Assembly: GCA_019192545.1 (NCBI GenBank)
Contig: JAHCMI010000009.1
Span: 96,227-160,226, forward strand
From: Rivularia sp. MS3
GTDB lineage: Bacteria; Cyanobacteriota; Cyanobacteriia; Cyanobacteriales; Nostocaceae
Reading direction: 5' to 3'
DNA: 64,000 nt
Below are positions 45,181-53,923 of the stretch, piece after piece; positions within the stretch are counted from its first letter, which is position 1; each line of letters opens with the position of its first letter. Under the pieces are notes generated by a model that saw only the letters and a program-made list of their open reading frames with translations, was not told where the DNA came from and did not search any database. Both the position numbers and the translations under genes were made by a program.

Positions 45181-47227
45181 AATAGCTACTCCCGTTACCG
45201 TTATTACGGTTGTCGTTTGCAGCTACTAAAACTTTTGCTGTCTGAAGCAAACTACTACAAACCTTAGCCATTGAAGAATCAGCTTGATTAAAATATTCTT
45301 CTTGAGATTCGCTAAAATGATTTTTCCAATCCGTTAAGCTTTGTTGAAAAGCATTTGTTAATTGTCCGTATTGAGTTTTTACACCTTCTACTTGTTGATT
45401 AAGGTTACGAGACATTTGATGAAGTTCACTAGCAATTTTTTCTTGCTGTACTAAAGAATTACTGGAATTAAGTCCAACAGCACAAGCAAGTTGATTTATA
45501 TCCGTAGCTGCTTCACTAATTTGATTCATGCTTCGGTTTACCTGGTTAGATAATTCATTACGTCTTGTATATTCTTCTTGAAAAGCAGTATTTAAATTAT
45601 TTACAACCTCAGCTAAACCATCGCGTTGTTCACCTAATGTTTCTTTTAATAAATTATTTTGTTCTTTAAAGAAGTTATTAAGATTTGCTTGATATTCTTT
45701 TCGGAATTTTGTTAAATCATCTTGTACTGTTTGACGGGTTTGTGTGAGTGTTTCGTTAATATTTGTCAGAGTTGCGAGAAGATTGTTACTCGCATCATTC
45801 ATTAATTGAGAAGTTTGATTTCCGACTATTTCAAGATTGCTATTTTGTTGCTCAAAAACTGTTGTAGTTCTCCTAAGTATTTCTACTATCCCGTTACGAA
45901 GTCCTTGCAGCATTTTTTGTTCGACTTCTGCACGTTCTTGAAGTGCTGATTGCAATTCCTCTCGAATACCTCGGAAGGTATCAGCAGCTTGATTTGCACT
46001 TGCTTCAAAAGCGGTACGCTGTGCTTCCATTCCCTGAATACTTTTCTCAACTGCGCGATTAATTTCTTCACCTGTTCGTTCTAAAACACCTGTTGTATCG
46101 GTTTGAAATTGAGTTAATATTTGTCCTAAATTATTAGCAAAATTTTGGAGTTCTACCAAAGTATCCTTTTGAAATTTCTGAATAGTTTGAACAGAGGTTG
46201 CTAAACTTTTAGAAATACCTCCGAGTTCGTTATGGAGATTTTCTACAGCCTCGGATGCTCGTTGTGTTAATTGTGCGCTTTCATCTAATCTTTGAGCAAC
46301 AGGTTCTATTATTTCAACTCGTAAATCTTGAATAAGCTGTTCTAAAACTCTTTGCCCTTGGTTTTCTTGAAGTTCCCTTATTCTTTCTTGCTCTTCAATG
46401 ATTCGACTCATTCCCGGTAAAATCATTGAATGTATTTGCTTTCCTACTGCTTTACCTATTGCTTGCGATGTAAGTTGATTCAGTTGTGTAAATTCGTTTG
46501 CAATACTTCTACCTACAGCTTCGCCAATTTCTTCTGCACTCGGTGACTTTTGATTCCCTAAATTTTGTTTTAATTCATTAATTGCTTGTATTAAATTCTG
46601 GTTTTCTGTTTCTGATGTACTAAAAGTCGCAAGGCGATCTAATTTATTTCGTAATCCGTTGCGTCTTTGTCGTCGTAGCCAATCAGTTAAAAAGACAATA
46701 AAAGTAAATAAGCTACCGCATCCCAATCCCATTAAGGAAGTCGAAAAGGCTGTTTTCATATTTCCTAGCAGTTCAATACTAGAAGTCATTAACTGCTGGG
46801 AATTTGAAATATCTCCTAAATTTATATTTTGTAAACCCTGTTGAATACCGTAAAAGGTTCCTAATACACCAATTGAGGTACATAAGGTAGTTACGAAACG
46901 CAAATGACTACGAGGTGTTCGACGTGCTAATACGGTTGGGTATTTTTTAAGTATGAATTTATTATCAATCTTCGATTGTCCACCAATATTATCGAATTGA
47001 AGATGCTCTCTTAACCATAAATTAAGCTTTTCCGTTGATTTAGGTTTTTTACCTTTTTGTAATTTCTTTAAATATTGGATTCCTTTCGATGTTATTCTAA
47101 CTTTTAAGTAAAAATACTCTAGAAACGTGCAAAATTCGATAACTATAGCAAGAATTAAAATACCGGCGATCGCCTTATGAAATGGTGTATCCTGCCAAAC
47201 TATATTCCAGACATCTGCAAAATTCAT
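45173..47227 (-). CDS. zorA: ZorA-like MotA/ExbB-type motor protein with long coiled-coil tail
   Basis: A 684-residue membrane protein. Membrane helices are near residues 18-40, 111-128 and 158-182, the last two with small-residue-rich MotA/TolQ/ExbB-like sequence (TSIGVLGTFYGIQQGL and TSLMGLGCGSLF). The remaining about 500 residues are a Gln/Glu/Asn-rich coiled coil, the long cytoplasmic tail known for ZorA, which is thought to carry the signal of phage infection. It forms a proton channel with ZorB. It overlaps zorB by 8 bp and follows the 114-residue protein gene by 30 bp. Confidence 0.85.
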   Translation of the reverse strand: MNFADVWNIVWQDTPFHKAIAGILILAIVIEFCTFLEYFYLKVRITSKGIQYLKKLQKGKKPKSTEKLNLWLREHLQFDNIGGQSKIDNKFILKKYPTVLARRTPRSHLRFVTTLCTSIGVLGTFYGIQQGLQNINLGDISNSQQLMTSSIELLGNMKTAFSTSLMGLGCGSLFTFIVFLTDWLRRQRRNGLRNKLDRLATFSTSETENQNLIQAINELKQNLGNQKSPSAEEIGEAVGRSIANEFTQLNQLTSQAIGKAVGKQIHSMILPGMSRIIEEQERIRELQENQGQRVLEQLIQDLRVEIIEPVAQRLDESAQLTQRASEAVENLHNELGGISKSLATSVQTIQKFQKDTLVELQNFANNLGQILTQFQTDTTGVLERTGEEINRAVEKSIQGMEAQRTAFEASANQAADTFRGIREELQSALQERAEVEQKMLQGLRNGIVEILRRTTTVFEQQNSNLEIVGNQTSQLMNDASNNLLATLTNINETLTQTRQTVQDDLTKFRKEYQANLNNFFKEQNNLLKETLGEQRDGLAEVVNNLNTAFQEEYTRRNELSNQVNRSMNQISEAATDINQLACAVGLNSSNSLVQQEKIASELHQMSRNLNQQVEGVKTQYGQLTNAFQQSLTDWKNHFSESQEEYFNQADSSMAKVCSSLLQTAKVLVAANDNRNNGNGSSYYG

Positions 47228-47257
47228 TTAGCACCCTCCTTTATCAACTAATTCGTT

Positions 47258-47602
47258 TTACTTTTGACTAAATTTCTTTATTTCTTCTGGTAAAAGAATT
47301 TCGTTTGCTACTCTTACAGGTAGATGATCCGCATCTTCGTATTTATCTATAGATTCTCGTAGCCGCAAGCCGAATAATGGTTCACACTCAGCTTGATTAT
47401 CAATAACTAAATAAACATCGGTTGGTGCATAACTACGCAACAAACGCACCTGCAAGCAGCTTTTCAAATCACGGGAAGAAGTAGATAGCGGTGAATTATT
47501 TCCGTATAAATCCCCTGCAACTTTCCATGCGCTATTGATTGCTTTAATTTGCTTCACTAATTCTTTTAGTGAAGGATAAAGCAATTCATTAGTATCACTC
47601 AT
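47258..47602 (-). CDS. Unknown 114-residue protein of the Zorya-like operon
   Basis: Not recognised. It is soluble, with a short helical N-terminus, a strand-rich centre (DVYLVIDNQAECEPLFGLRLRESI) and an acidic C-terminus ending PEEIKKFSQK. It lies 30 bp upstream of zorA on the same strand, so it is surely co-transcribed. Known Zorya types do not contain such a subunit as far as I know. It could be a regulator, an immunity-type protein or a reduced effector component; no residue pattern decides between these. Confidence 0.65.
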   Translation of the reverse strand: MSDTNELLYPSLKELVKQIKAINSAWKVAGDLYGNNSPLSTSSRDLKSCLQVRLLRSYAPTDVYLVIDNQAECEPLFGLRLRESIDKYEDADHLPVRVANEILLPEEIKKFSQK

Positions 47603-47682
47603 TTTTGATAAAGTCTTTATATTTGCTTCTATTTTTATAGTTCCCAGAAATCTATAAAAATTAACAGGAAATTTAAATTCAA

Positions 47683-48066
47683 TTATTTATTCAAATAATC
47701 TTCTATATACCCGCATACACCTTCAAAGTTTTTTAATACCTCTTCATTTGTAAATCTAATAACTTGAAGACCATAACTTTCTAATATCAATATTCTTTGT
47801 GTATCGTAAACTTTCGCTTCATCACTAAAATGACTTTCCCCATCAATTTCAATTACTAATTTTAAATTAGCGCAGTAAAAGTCTACTATAAAATTATCAA
47901 TCGGTCTTTGTCGTAAAAATCTGATTTTTAATTTTTTTAAATAGTTATTCCACAGCTTTTTCTCTGCTATGGTCATATTTTTTCTTAGTTCTTTCGTTTT
48001 TTCTATTAGTTTTGGATTATAGGGTAGATGGTAAGTTGTTTTGATAAAGTTTTGCTTTCTTATCAT
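47683..48066 (-). CDS. DUF559 endonuclease-like protein
   Basis: A 127-residue Vsr-like PD-(D/E)xK-fold protein. The N-terminal basic part (RKNMTIAEKKLWNNYL) is the DUF559 entry; the active-site sequence is VDFYCANLKLVIEIDGESHF, with the Asp, Glu and Asp positions of the nuclease fold present, and the end has the usual VIRFTNEEV strand. It is first in the minus-strand run leading to zorA (80-bp gap). DUF559 genes are often solitary passengers near repeats, so membership in the defence operon is uncertain. Confidence 0.78.
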   Translation of the reverse strand: MIRKQNFIKTTYHLPYNPKLIEKTKELRKNMTIAEKKLWNNYLKKLKIRFLRQRPIDNFIVDFYCANLKLVIEIDGESHFSDEAKVYDTQRILILESYGLQVIRFTNEEVLKNFEGVCGYIEDYLNK

Positions 48067-48088
48067 TGCTCAATTCTCGGTTATATCC

Positions 48089-48322
48089 CCCCTAACCCCC
48101 TTAATAAGGGGGGAATGGAGTGTTTTTATAAGCACAATATAAATTTGCATTTTTCTAAGAGCCACAGTAAATTTACTATTCATAAAAAAGACCCCCTTCA
48201 GAAGGGGGAAATAGAGTATTTTTTGATAAACACAATATAAATGTGTGTTTTGATAATAGTTACAGGAAATTTACTATTTATAAAATAAAAAGCCCCCCTT
48301 TAATAAGGGGGGGGTTGGGGGG
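48089..48322. repeat. Tandem direct repeat with G/C-tract hairpins
   Basis: Two imperfect units of about 100 bp (48103-48199 and 48200-48300) share the order G-tract, A(A/T)(G/A)GAGT, CACAATATAAAT, ACAG(T/G)AAATTTACTATT and A-rich end, at about 75 per cent identity. C-tract/G-tract stems (CCCCC then GGGGG) separate the units at 48094-48113, 48192-48208 and 48293-48310. It fills the gap between the DUF559 gene and cupA. Confidence 0.7.
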
Positions 48323-48346
48323 ATCTGGATCTAAGGTTGGCAGGAT

Positions 48347-49666
48347 CTAACGATAATCCTGCCTTTGAATATCCCTTAATCTAGCTGCATCCCTCATCCC
48401 ATAATCGGCACGAGTAAACCGATTTAACTGCATTTCAAAAAAGTCTCGATTTGCTTGTAAATGTTTGGGGTTTTCATCATCTAAAGGATATAAAAGAGCC
48501 GTTCTTAATGCTTGAATTACTGCTGATGTGACGTTGTACATCGAACGTTGAAAAGTAATTCCTAGTTGAATTAACATATCATCGGTACTGCGACAATATC
48601 CTTGATAATAATCAACTAAATATTGCGGTAAAAAGTGCAGCATATCCTGCATTAATAATGTTGGGGGAATTCCTGCGGTACCTATAGGAAATACGTCGGC
48701 GTAAAGAATTCCATAGTGAAAATCTTTTTGCTCTGAAGGTACTTGCTTGGCTTGAGCGTTGTAAGATTTTGTCCCTCGGAAAGGAGATGTACGATAAAAA
48801 ATTGCTTCTACATAAGGTAGTGCAGCTTCATATAACCATACAAAACCTTTTGACTTAGGAATCACTTCGTAACACTCTTTCCCAACATAAACATGATGAT
48901 AAATTGGACGACCTGCAACTGCAAAAATACCATTAACTAAAAAATCCATTGCTTCCGGTACGCTTGTCAGTTTCCCTTCGTCATACATATCTGACATTTC
49001 AAAGAAAACTGGTGCCATTACTTCCCAAAATAAACCCAAGTTGGAATAATAGGAAGCTTGACGACACTGTTCTAAAAACATATCTGGAAACAGTTTGTAG
49101 AGCAATTGCATCGGTGGATTGCCTTTGAAGTAAGCTTTAATTGCTCTATCTGCATTTTGCTTGTATTCTTCGGTATCTAAATATTCATCAAATTTTCCTA
49201 AGCCCATATCTTTACCGTGCCAAAGCATCGCTCGCATACATGCTTCGGCAAATTCCATATTAATTCTGTCGTGAAACAAATGATGCCATAACTTTGGCAT
49301 TTCAGTAGTTTCACCTTTTTCTATAAACTCTAAAAGTTCGGGGTGTGCTGTGGCTTCACCACGCCAAACTCTTAAATCGGCATCATCTCCAGCATAATGA
49401 TTGTGTCTTTGTAAATACTCTTTGGGTAGGAAATATTTAAAAAAGGGAAAAGGATTTAAAAATTCTCTTTCGGCAATATAAAGTAAATCGCGCCAATAAA
49501 AATCCATTGGTACGGCATATGCTTTATAAATACCGATTATTTGCATCAAATTCTCTGGGTTATCCGGTAACATCGAACCACCGGCTTCTAAGCGGTGAAT
49601 TACTTCTGCAAATTCGTGATTTGATGGTGGTAATTTTGCTGTTGTTTTATCAGGTGTTTGTACCAT
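48347..49666 (-). CDS. cupA: CO2 hydration protein CupA (NDH-1MS)
   Basis: A 439-residue protein of the CupA/ChpY family that adds CO2 hydration activity to the NDH-1MS complex at the thylakoid membrane. The conserved start (VIHRLEAGGSMLPDNPENLMQI) and the His-containing WHHLFHDRINMEFAEACMRAMLWHG are typical. It is a soluble or peripheral protein without clear membrane spans. It is the third gene of ndhF3-ndhD3-cupA. The linked three-gene arrangement and length favour CupA over CupB; no cupS gene follows in the window. Confidence 0.88.
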   Translation of the reverse strand: MVQTPDKTTAKLPPSNHEFAEVIHRLEAGGSMLPDNPENLMQIIGIYKAYAVPMDFYWRDLLYIAEREFLNPFPFFKYFLPKEYLQRHNHYAGDDADLRVWRGEATAHPELLEFIEKGETTEMPKLWHHLFHDRINMEFAEACMRAMLWHGKDMGLGKFDEYLDTEEYKQNADRAIKAYFKGNPPMQLLYKLFPDMFLEQCRQASYYSNLGLFWEVMAPVFFEMSDMYDEGKLTSVPEAMDFLVNGIFAVAGRPIYHHVYVGKECYEVIPKSKGFVWLYEAALPYVEAIFYRTSPFRGTKSYNAQAKQVPSEQKDFHYGILYADVFPIGTAGIPPTLLMQDMLHFLPQYLVDYYQGYCRSTDDMLIQLGITFQRSMYNVTSAVIQALRTALLYPLDDENPKHLQANRDFFEMQLNRFTRADYGMRDAARLRDIQRQDYR

Positions 49667-49805
49667 TTTTGGTTATTAGTTGATAGTTATTAGCTACTTT
49701 TATTCTGTTTTTAAGTTGAATATTGTTGAGTCGAAAAATGTAGATGAGATATAAGGAGGGGAAGAGAAAATAGAGAGGAGGGAGAAGAATAAATATATTA
49801 CTATT

Positions 49806-49904
49806 AATTATTAACTCTTAATTCTTAACTCCTCACTCTTAACTCATAACTCCTCACTCTTAACTCATAACTGTTCACTGTTGACTGTTCACTGTTGACT
49901 GATT
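49806..49904. repeat. Heptamer array (TAACTCA/ACTGTTC units) entering ndhD3
   Basis: About 14 units in a 7-bp frame, moving from AACTCTT/AACTCAT forms to ACTGTTC and ACTGTTG. The last 30 bases are part of the ndhD3 coding sequence. CAACAGT-type heptamers, the complement of ACTGTTG, are a known STRR class of heterocystous cyanobacteria. Confidence 0.8.
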
Positions 49905-51398
49905 CAACGCCACTTTTGAAGTTACGGTTTTTTGAATTGCCGGAATATTTGCAACCATTTGGGTAGTCGTGGGTTCGCTCCAACGCACTAAATAAGTAGG
50001 TTGTATTCCCAAGAATATGATTACACCTGCTAAAATAAACGCCGGTATTTTCTCGTGCCAGAAAACTTTAGGATAATAAGCTAAATCGTTATCGAGTTTG
50101 CCAAAGCAGGTACGGTTGAGCAGAATTACAAAGTAAACTGCGGTTAAACCAGTAGCGACAACACACAAGATTGTTTGAATTGGAAATACGGGAAAGCTAC
50201 CTTGAAATGCAATAAATTCGGCTATAAATCCCGTCATTCCTGGAATCCCAGCGCTAGCCATACCGCCTAATACTAGTAAAGCGCTAATAACTGGTAAACC
50301 TCTGACTGGACTCATTAAACCATTAAGCTTATCTAATTCCCGAGTGCCAACTTTGGCTTCTACTACTCCTACTAAATGGAACAAAATTGCTAAAATTACA
50401 CCGTGACTAAACATTTGAGCAACTGCACCAACCATCGATAAAGCTGTACTTGCAGCCGCCGCTAACAGTATGTAGCCCATGTGCCCGATGGAACTATATG
50501 CCACCATGCGCTTGATATCTTTTTGAGCGATCGCCGTTACTGCTCCATAAATTGCGCTGATTGCTCCCCAAATTGCTAAAGTTGGTGCAAAGGTACTCCA
50601 AGCTTCGGGAAACAAGCCTAATCCGAACCTTAATAAACCATAGGTTCCTAACTTTGCCAAAACCCCGCCTAAAAGAATGGCCACGGGTGAATTTGCTTCT
50701 ACATAAGCATCAGGCAACCATGTATGTAAGGGTATTAAGGGTATTTTGATGCCAAATCCTAATACTATTCCAGCTAATAAAATTAGTTGCAAAGTTGCGG
50801 ATAAAGTTTGAGTAGAAATTGCATCGTAATCGAAACTAGAAGAGCCAGAAAGCCAAACCATACCCAAGAAACTTGCTAAAATCAAAGCACCAGAAACAGC
50901 GGTATAGATAAGGAATTTGATACCTGCATAATTCCGTTTTTCTCCACCCCAAATCGAAATTAATAAATAAAACGGAATTAATTCAAGTTCGTAAAAGAAG
51001 AAAAATAGCAACAAATTCTGTGCTGCAAATGCACCGGCGACTCCACCGCTGACTAATAAAATTAGAGAATAGAAAAGTCGAGGACGTTGGGTTTCTTTGC
51101 TACTGCTGTAAATAGCAATCCATGTGAGCAGACTATTTAACAACAACATTAATATTGAAAGTCCATCAACACCCAATCTATAGCTTAAGCCGAGAGTTTC
51201 ATTCCAAGGAAGATATTCCTGTAACTGAATATTTGGATTGCTAATATCAAATTGTAATAGCACCAATATATTCCAAATAAAAGTAATCCCTGAAACCAAC
51301 GCAGCACCCAAACGAATTCGATTGCTAGGAATTTTGGCGGGCAATAAAGCAATTATCGCAGCCCCCCAAATAGGTATCCAAATTAAAGCACTTATCAT
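49875..51398 (-). CDS. ndhD3: NDH-1MS subunit NdhD3
   Basis: A 507-residue antiporter-like membrane subunit (NuoM type) with about 14 helices. Conserved charged residues lie in FFYELELIPFYLLISIWGG and in QKDIKRMVAYSSIGHMG. It works with NdhF3 and CupA in the inducible high-affinity CO2-uptake form of NDH-1. The last nine residues (NQSTVNSQQ) and the stop codon are encoded by the adjacent heptamer array, an unusual end. It lies between ndhF3 and cupA on one strand. Type 3 rather than 4 is assigned from the operon form. Confidence 0.9.
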   Translation of the reverse strand: MISALIWIPIWGAAIIALLPAKIPSNRIRLGAALVSGITFIWNILVLLQFDISNPNIQLQEYLPWNETLGLSYRLGVDGLSILMLLLNSLLTWIAIYSSSKETQRPRLFYSLILLVSGGVAGAFAAQNLLLFFFFYELELIPFYLLISIWGGEKRNYAGIKFLIYTAVSGALILASFLGMVWLSGSSSFDYDAISTQTLSATLQLILLAGIVLGFGIKIPLIPLHTWLPDAYVEANSPVAILLGGVLAKLGTYGLLRFGLGLFPEAWSTFAPTLAIWGAISAIYGAVTAIAQKDIKRMVAYSSIGHMGYILLAAAASTALSMVGAVAQMFSHGVILAILFHLVGVVEAKVGTRELDKLNGLMSPVRGLPVISALLVLGGMASAGIPGMTGFIAEFIAFQGSFPVFPIQTILCVVATGLTAVYFVILLNRTCFGKLDNDLAYYPKVFWHEKIPAFILAGVIIFLGIQPTYLVRWSEPTTTQMVANIPAIQKTVTSKVALNQSTVNSQQ

Positions 51399-51522
51399 AA
51401 TTAGTTGTTAATTGATAGTTGTTAGTTGTTAGTGGGAATTTAGCATGGGGGATGGGGTATTGGGCATTGGGGATGGGGCATTGGTAATTGGTAATTGATG
51501 ATCCACACCCGACCGGTGAACA

Positions 51523-51592
51523 ACTGTTCACTGTTCACTGTTCACTGTTCACTGTTCACTGTTCACTGATAACTGCTCACTGTTCACTGATG
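51523..51592. repeat. ACTGTTC heptamer array covering the ndhF3 stop codon
   Basis: Ten consecutive units: six perfect ACTGTTC, then ACTGATA, ACTGCTC, ACTGTTC and ACTGATG. The last nine bases are the complement of the final two codons and stop of ndhF3. Degenerate G-rich heptamers (GGGGATT-like) precede it at 51432-51500. Confidence 0.85.
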
Positions 51593-53458
51593 ACCAATTG
51601 CTATTAGCTGTAAAAACTCGTTTCCCCAATATTGCCAAGTCACAATCATCCCTAAAATACCGACTCCTAAAAGTACGGTGAACATATAAAATTGAGTTTG
51701 TCCGCTGTTGCTGTACTTTAAATTATCACCGCCGCCAAGGGATATTAAACCTACTAAATTAACGATGCCATCAACCACAAATCGGTCAACCATATCTGTT
51801 AATTTAGAAAGCAAATCAACACCTAAAACAATACTTCCTCTATATAGTTTTGGCGTATAAAAATCATAGGCAAACAAATCTTGCAAACCCTTCCAAGGAA
51901 AACGCACCGGTTTAGGAATATTACCTAAATAAATCACACCACCAATGCTACACCCAAAAATACTTGACCATATTAATAACAGGGCAACATCTTTATTTAC
52001 AGTTGCCCAAGTTGGTAGAAGAGATAAATTTTGTAATATTAAAGGTAGATGCAAAACTAAACCAAATAAAATCATCATTGGTAAAGTCATTTGCCAGCTA
52101 ACTTCTGGGGAACGAGCGCTCATTGGTTTGACTTTTCCACCCCAAACTAAACCGAATTCTCTTGTTAAACTAATTGCTGTTAAAGCGTTGACGGCTACAA
52201 TCACCACAACTAACCAAGGTTGTGTTTCCCATAATCCCGAAGCTAATTTTAATAATGCCCAGAAGCTACCTAAAGGTGGAAACGCAATTAACCCTAAAAC
52301 CCCGACTATATAAGCCATGCCCGATATCGGACGACGCGACCACAATCCACCCAACTGGGTGATATCTTGAGTAATGCTGTTCCAAACGATGGTACCCGTA
52401 CTCATGACTAACAAAGCTGCTGCACAAGCATGGGTAAGCACTAATAGTAAAGCCGCTTCATCTTGTTGAGTTCCGACAGCAATGAATACCAAACCCATGT
52501 AAGTACTAACAGAATATGATAAACAGCGCTTGATATCAATTTGCGCCATCGCAATCAACGAACCACCAACCGCACTGACTACACCTACCCCTACCATTGC
52601 ACTTGAGGCGATCGGTGATAAATTCAAAACTGGTTGCAGTTTAATTAATACCCAAGCACCACTCGCAACAACTACCGAATTCCGCAAAATGGTACTGGGC
52701 ACTGGCCCTTCCATCGCTTCATCCAACCATAGATGCAGGGGAAACTGAGCGCATTTACCCATCGGACCGGCAATTAATGCTAAACATACTAACGATATTA
52801 ATGTTGGATTAACGTTTCCTTCAGTAGCAGCCCAATCTGCTAAATCGTTATAATTCCAGGTTCCAGTCAAAGGATATATTGCCAATACACCCATCAACAA
52901 AAACAAGTCACCTACCCTTTTAGTCAAAAAAGCATCTCTCGCACCCGTCACCACCAAGGGCTGACTGAACCACAAACCTACTAATAAATAAGTTCCTAAA
53001 GTAAGAACTTCTAGAATTACATAGCTGAAAAACAAATTGTTAGTTAAAGCTAAAGCACATAAACCTGCTTCAAACAATCCCAGAAGAGAATAAAAGCGTC
53101 CCCAACCCCAATCCATTTCCATATAGCCGATAGCGTAAATTTGTGCTAGCAAATTCAAGCCAGTAATTAAAGTAATTGCGGCAAGACTGATTGCAGATAT
53201 TTCTAAATCTATGGATAACCTTAAACCTGCTGTTTCCAACCAAGGTATAAAAATTTCATAAGCCGGTTGATTCCAACTGATTGACAAAGCAAACGAACTA
53301 TGTAAAAACGCGATAAATGTCATGATTAAATTGACATAACCCGCAGGTCTCGGCCCAGTTTTTCTAATGATTCCCGGCGACCAAGGAATAGCTAAAAGCC
53401 CACCAATCAAGGCATATATAGGCACTAGCCAGACAGATTCTAATAAATATTGCCCCAT
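51584..53458 (-). CDS. ndhF3: NDH-1MS subunit NdhF3
   Basis: A 624-residue antiporter-like membrane subunit (NuoL type), first gene of the CO2-uptake operon. About 15 hydrophobic segments are present. Family landmarks include ALTNNLFFSYVILEVLTLGTYLLVG, the Lys of FLTKRVGDLFLLMG, CAQFPLHLWLDEAMEGPVP and DIKRCLSYSVSTYMG. With NdhD3 it forms the proton-pumping arm of the CO2-concentrating NDH-1 complex. The final His-Gln-stop is supplied by a heptamer repeat. The operon would be induced at low CO2, usually through a LysR-type regulator; none is encoded in the window. Confidence 0.92.
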   Translation of the reverse strand: MGQYLLESVWLVPIYALIGGLLAIPWSPGIIRKTGPRPAGYVNLIMTFIAFLHSSFALSISWNQPAYEIFIPWLETAGLRLSIDLEISAISLAAITLITGLNLLAQIYAIGYMEMDWGWGRFYSLLGLFEAGLCALALTNNLFFSYVILEVLTLGTYLLVGLWFSQPLVVTGARDAFLTKRVGDLFLLMGVLAIYPLTGTWNYNDLADWAATEGNVNPTLISLVCLALIAGPMGKCAQFPLHLWLDEAMEGPVPSTILRNSVVVASGAWVLIKLQPVLNLSPIASSAMVGVGVVSAVGGSLIAMAQIDIKRCLSYSVSTYMGLVFIAVGTQQDEAALLLVLTHACAAALLVMSTGTIVWNSITQDITQLGGLWSRRPISGMAYIVGVLGLIAFPPLGSFWALLKLASGLWETQPWLVVVIVAVNALTAISLTREFGLVWGGKVKPMSARSPEVSWQMTLPMMILFGLVLHLPLILQNLSLLPTWATVNKDVALLLIWSSIFGCSIGGVIYLGNIPKPVRFPWKGLQDLFAYDFYTPKLYRGSIVLGVDLLSKLTDMVDRFVVDGIVNLVGLISLGGGDNLKYSNSGQTQFYMFTVLLGVGILGMIVTWQYWGNEFLQLIAIGHQ

Positions 53459-53923
53459 TTATTAACCTCTAATTAAATAAGTATAGAAATTACACGGTTA
53501 TGAATTTATAACTAATAACCGTATTGTGAAAGTATTTTTTATAAAAATGAGAAAGATTAATATTTTGTAATCTTTTCAGTATATAGATTAGCCTTATACG
53601 CAAAAAAAAGAAATGACTTTAATAGATCGTTAAGCGATATCAAGTCTAAGTAATTCTTATATTTTTTATTGTAACTAAATGTATAGAATATTATCTATCA
53701 ATAAATTTTTGTAAAATAAACTTGACAGTAGGTTGAGTGAAGCTGAATTCTTGCATTATTAAGGTTAAGCCCTTGTTTGCGCGTATACAAAGAACGTTAC
53801 AGCGCGCTCAAAAATTTATCTAGTACTCCATTTCATAAATTTAGATGGGTTTATAAAAGAGGGTTTTATTATTTTCTTCCCCTGCTTCCCCTAACCTGTC
53901 AATTTTAATGAAATCGAATAATT
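53459..53923. promoter_or_regulatory. Divergent promoter region of ndhF3 and the ureohydrolase gene
   Basis: A 465-bp gap between divergent genes. It should carry the low-CO2-responsive promoter of the ndhF3 operon, but I cannot assign LysR-type sites by eye. The right part (53821-53910) is a dispersed repeat. Confidence 0.35.
53821..53910. repeat. Dispersed repeat, copy matching 63838-63950 in reverse
   Basis: TAGTACTCC, then GATGGGTTTATAAAAGAGGG, a TTTTATTATTTTCT tract, CCCCTGCTTCCCCT and CCTGTCA match the reverse complement of 63838-63950. The ends around GATGGGT and CCTGTCA are degraded inverted repeats. Confidence 0.65.

Noticed and set aside
48028..48240. A 70-codon plus-strand frame
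   Set aside because: It runs through the C/G-tract repeat cluster and contains a repeat-derived PPNPLNKGG translation.
48083..48322. CRISPR-like array
   Set aside because: Only two diverged 100-bp units with G/C hairpins; no regular short repeats or spacers.
49806..51592. Heptamer arrays as CRISPR or coding tandem repeats
   Set aside because: Strict 7-bp period without spacers and mostly intergenic; these are STRR-type repeats.
53459..53923. Guanidine riboswitch upstream of the ureohydrolase gene
   Set aside because: No ykkC-type conserved core was visible, and the gap is partly a dispersed repeat.
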